Positions 63,705 through 64,000 of a stretch of 64,000 nt of DNA are shown here, piece by piece (position 1 is the stretch's first letter; each line of letters opens with the position of its first letter). Both the position numbers and the translations under genes were made by a program. Under the pieces are notes generated by a model. It made no database searches, was not told where the DNA came from, and saw nothing but the letters and a program-made list of their open reading frames with translations. Location: the NCBI RefSeq assembly GCF_900177665.1, contig NZ_FXAW01000001.1, positions 124,001-188,000 on the forward strand, given 5' to 3'. The DNA comes from Marivirga sericea (GTDB lineage: Bacteria > Bacteroidota > Bacteroidia > Cytophagales > Cyclobacteriaceae).

Positions 63705-64000
63705 ATGAGAAAAATTGATACATTATTAGAAGAATATGGTGCTAGCCATAAGAATGAAACCAATAAAATGGTTCATTGGATCTGTGTGCCATTAATTTTT
63801 TGGAGTGTAGTTGCACTTTTATATTCTATTCCCAATGATATGCTCACCTATGTTTTTGGAGTCGGGTATTTTAATAATTGGGCCGTTGTAGTTTTAGGAT
63901 TTGTTCTGATTTATTATATCAGTTTATCGATTCCACTCTCATTCGGTATGGTTGCTTTTGCCATTTTGTGTATTGCCGTTGCTCGCTGGGCTGATCAATT
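63705..64000 (+). CDS. Mpo1-like (DUF962) membrane protein, 3' end outside window
   Basis: The first 98 codons of a DUF962/Mpo1-family protein. The N-terminal motif Y11-x3-H15-x4-N20-x3-H24-x4-P29 (EYGASHKNETNKMVHWICVP) contains the histidines that bind iron in yeast Mpo1, a dioxygenase of long-chain 2-hydroxy fatty acids. At least three hydrophobic segments follow before the window ends. The ATG at 63705 is the only good start. Confidence 0.85.
   Translation, partial: MRKIDTLLEEYGASHKNETNKMVHWICVPLIFWSVVALLYSIPNDMLTYVFGVGYFNNWAVVVLGFVLIYYISLSIPLSFGMVAFAILCIAVARWADQ

Overview
The window is about 64 kb of AT-rich DNA from a Bacteroidota chromosome. It most resembles the marine Cytophagales (Marivirga or Flammeovirgaceae type), but that placement is inference. 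Evidence for the phylum: promoters of the TTTG-N19/20-TAnnTTTG kind, almost no Shine-Dalgarno sequences, a type B gliding/T9SS C-terminal domain, huge PKD proteins, PD40-OmpA proteins, M56-TonB proteases, and a hisGDC gene order.

Region by region. (1) 1-6033: an ABC exporter locus with two FtsX/MacB-type permeases (the first cut by the window edge), a LolD/MacB-type ATPase and a TolC-like protein. Two transcripts each start at a sigma-54 type -24/-12 element with the same palindrome about 74 bp upstream. A GC-rich REP-like element lies between them. (2) 6317-18054: an aromatic catabolism island. It encodes a TfdB-like phenol monooxygenase, a hydroxyquinol 1,2-dioxygenase, a maleylacetate reductase, a fused 3-oxoacid CoA-transferase and a 3-oxoadipyl-CoA thiolase, which together form a complete hydroxyquinol to 3-oxoadipate route, with an IclR regulator. 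It is flanked by two MhqO/PcpA-like ring-cleaving dioxygenases, an MhqD-like esterase and a Crp/Fnr-like regulator. Both dioxygenase operons carry the same palindrome over their -33 element. (3) 18091-21293: a TetR regulator with twin operators facing a transglutaminase-like protein and an acyl-CoA dehydrogenase. (4) 21417-32330: a TonB-C domain protein, an M1 peptidase, and a three-gene secreted operon (TPR-CHAT protease, PD40-OmpA protein, unknown protein). (5) 32423-36089: a beta-barrel protein facing bioFDA, with a BirA-like inverted repeat between them. (6) 36263-41982: a stand-alone type B sorting domain next to a 1757-residue PKD/FnIII protein whose last FnIII domain is cut in half. The missing half is found in the small upstream protein. 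(7) 42126-42364: two identical tRNA-Glu genes. (8) 42806-60057: gap, smc, a carotenoid oxygenase, a SpoIIE phosphatase, a BlaI/M56 pair, a CPA-type antiporter, a TPR histidine kinase and a Nudix hydrolase. (9) 60054-63573: hisGDC preceded by a histidine-rich leader peptide. (10) 63705 to the end: the start of an Mpo1/DUF962 protein.

The most notable observations are the split PKD-FnIII / type B domain pair, the paired sigma-54 promoter/enhancer architecture, the his leader peptide, the shared palindromes of the quinone/aromatic operons, and the CHAT-OmpA operon. Function statements rest on motifs read by eye. No database search was possible.
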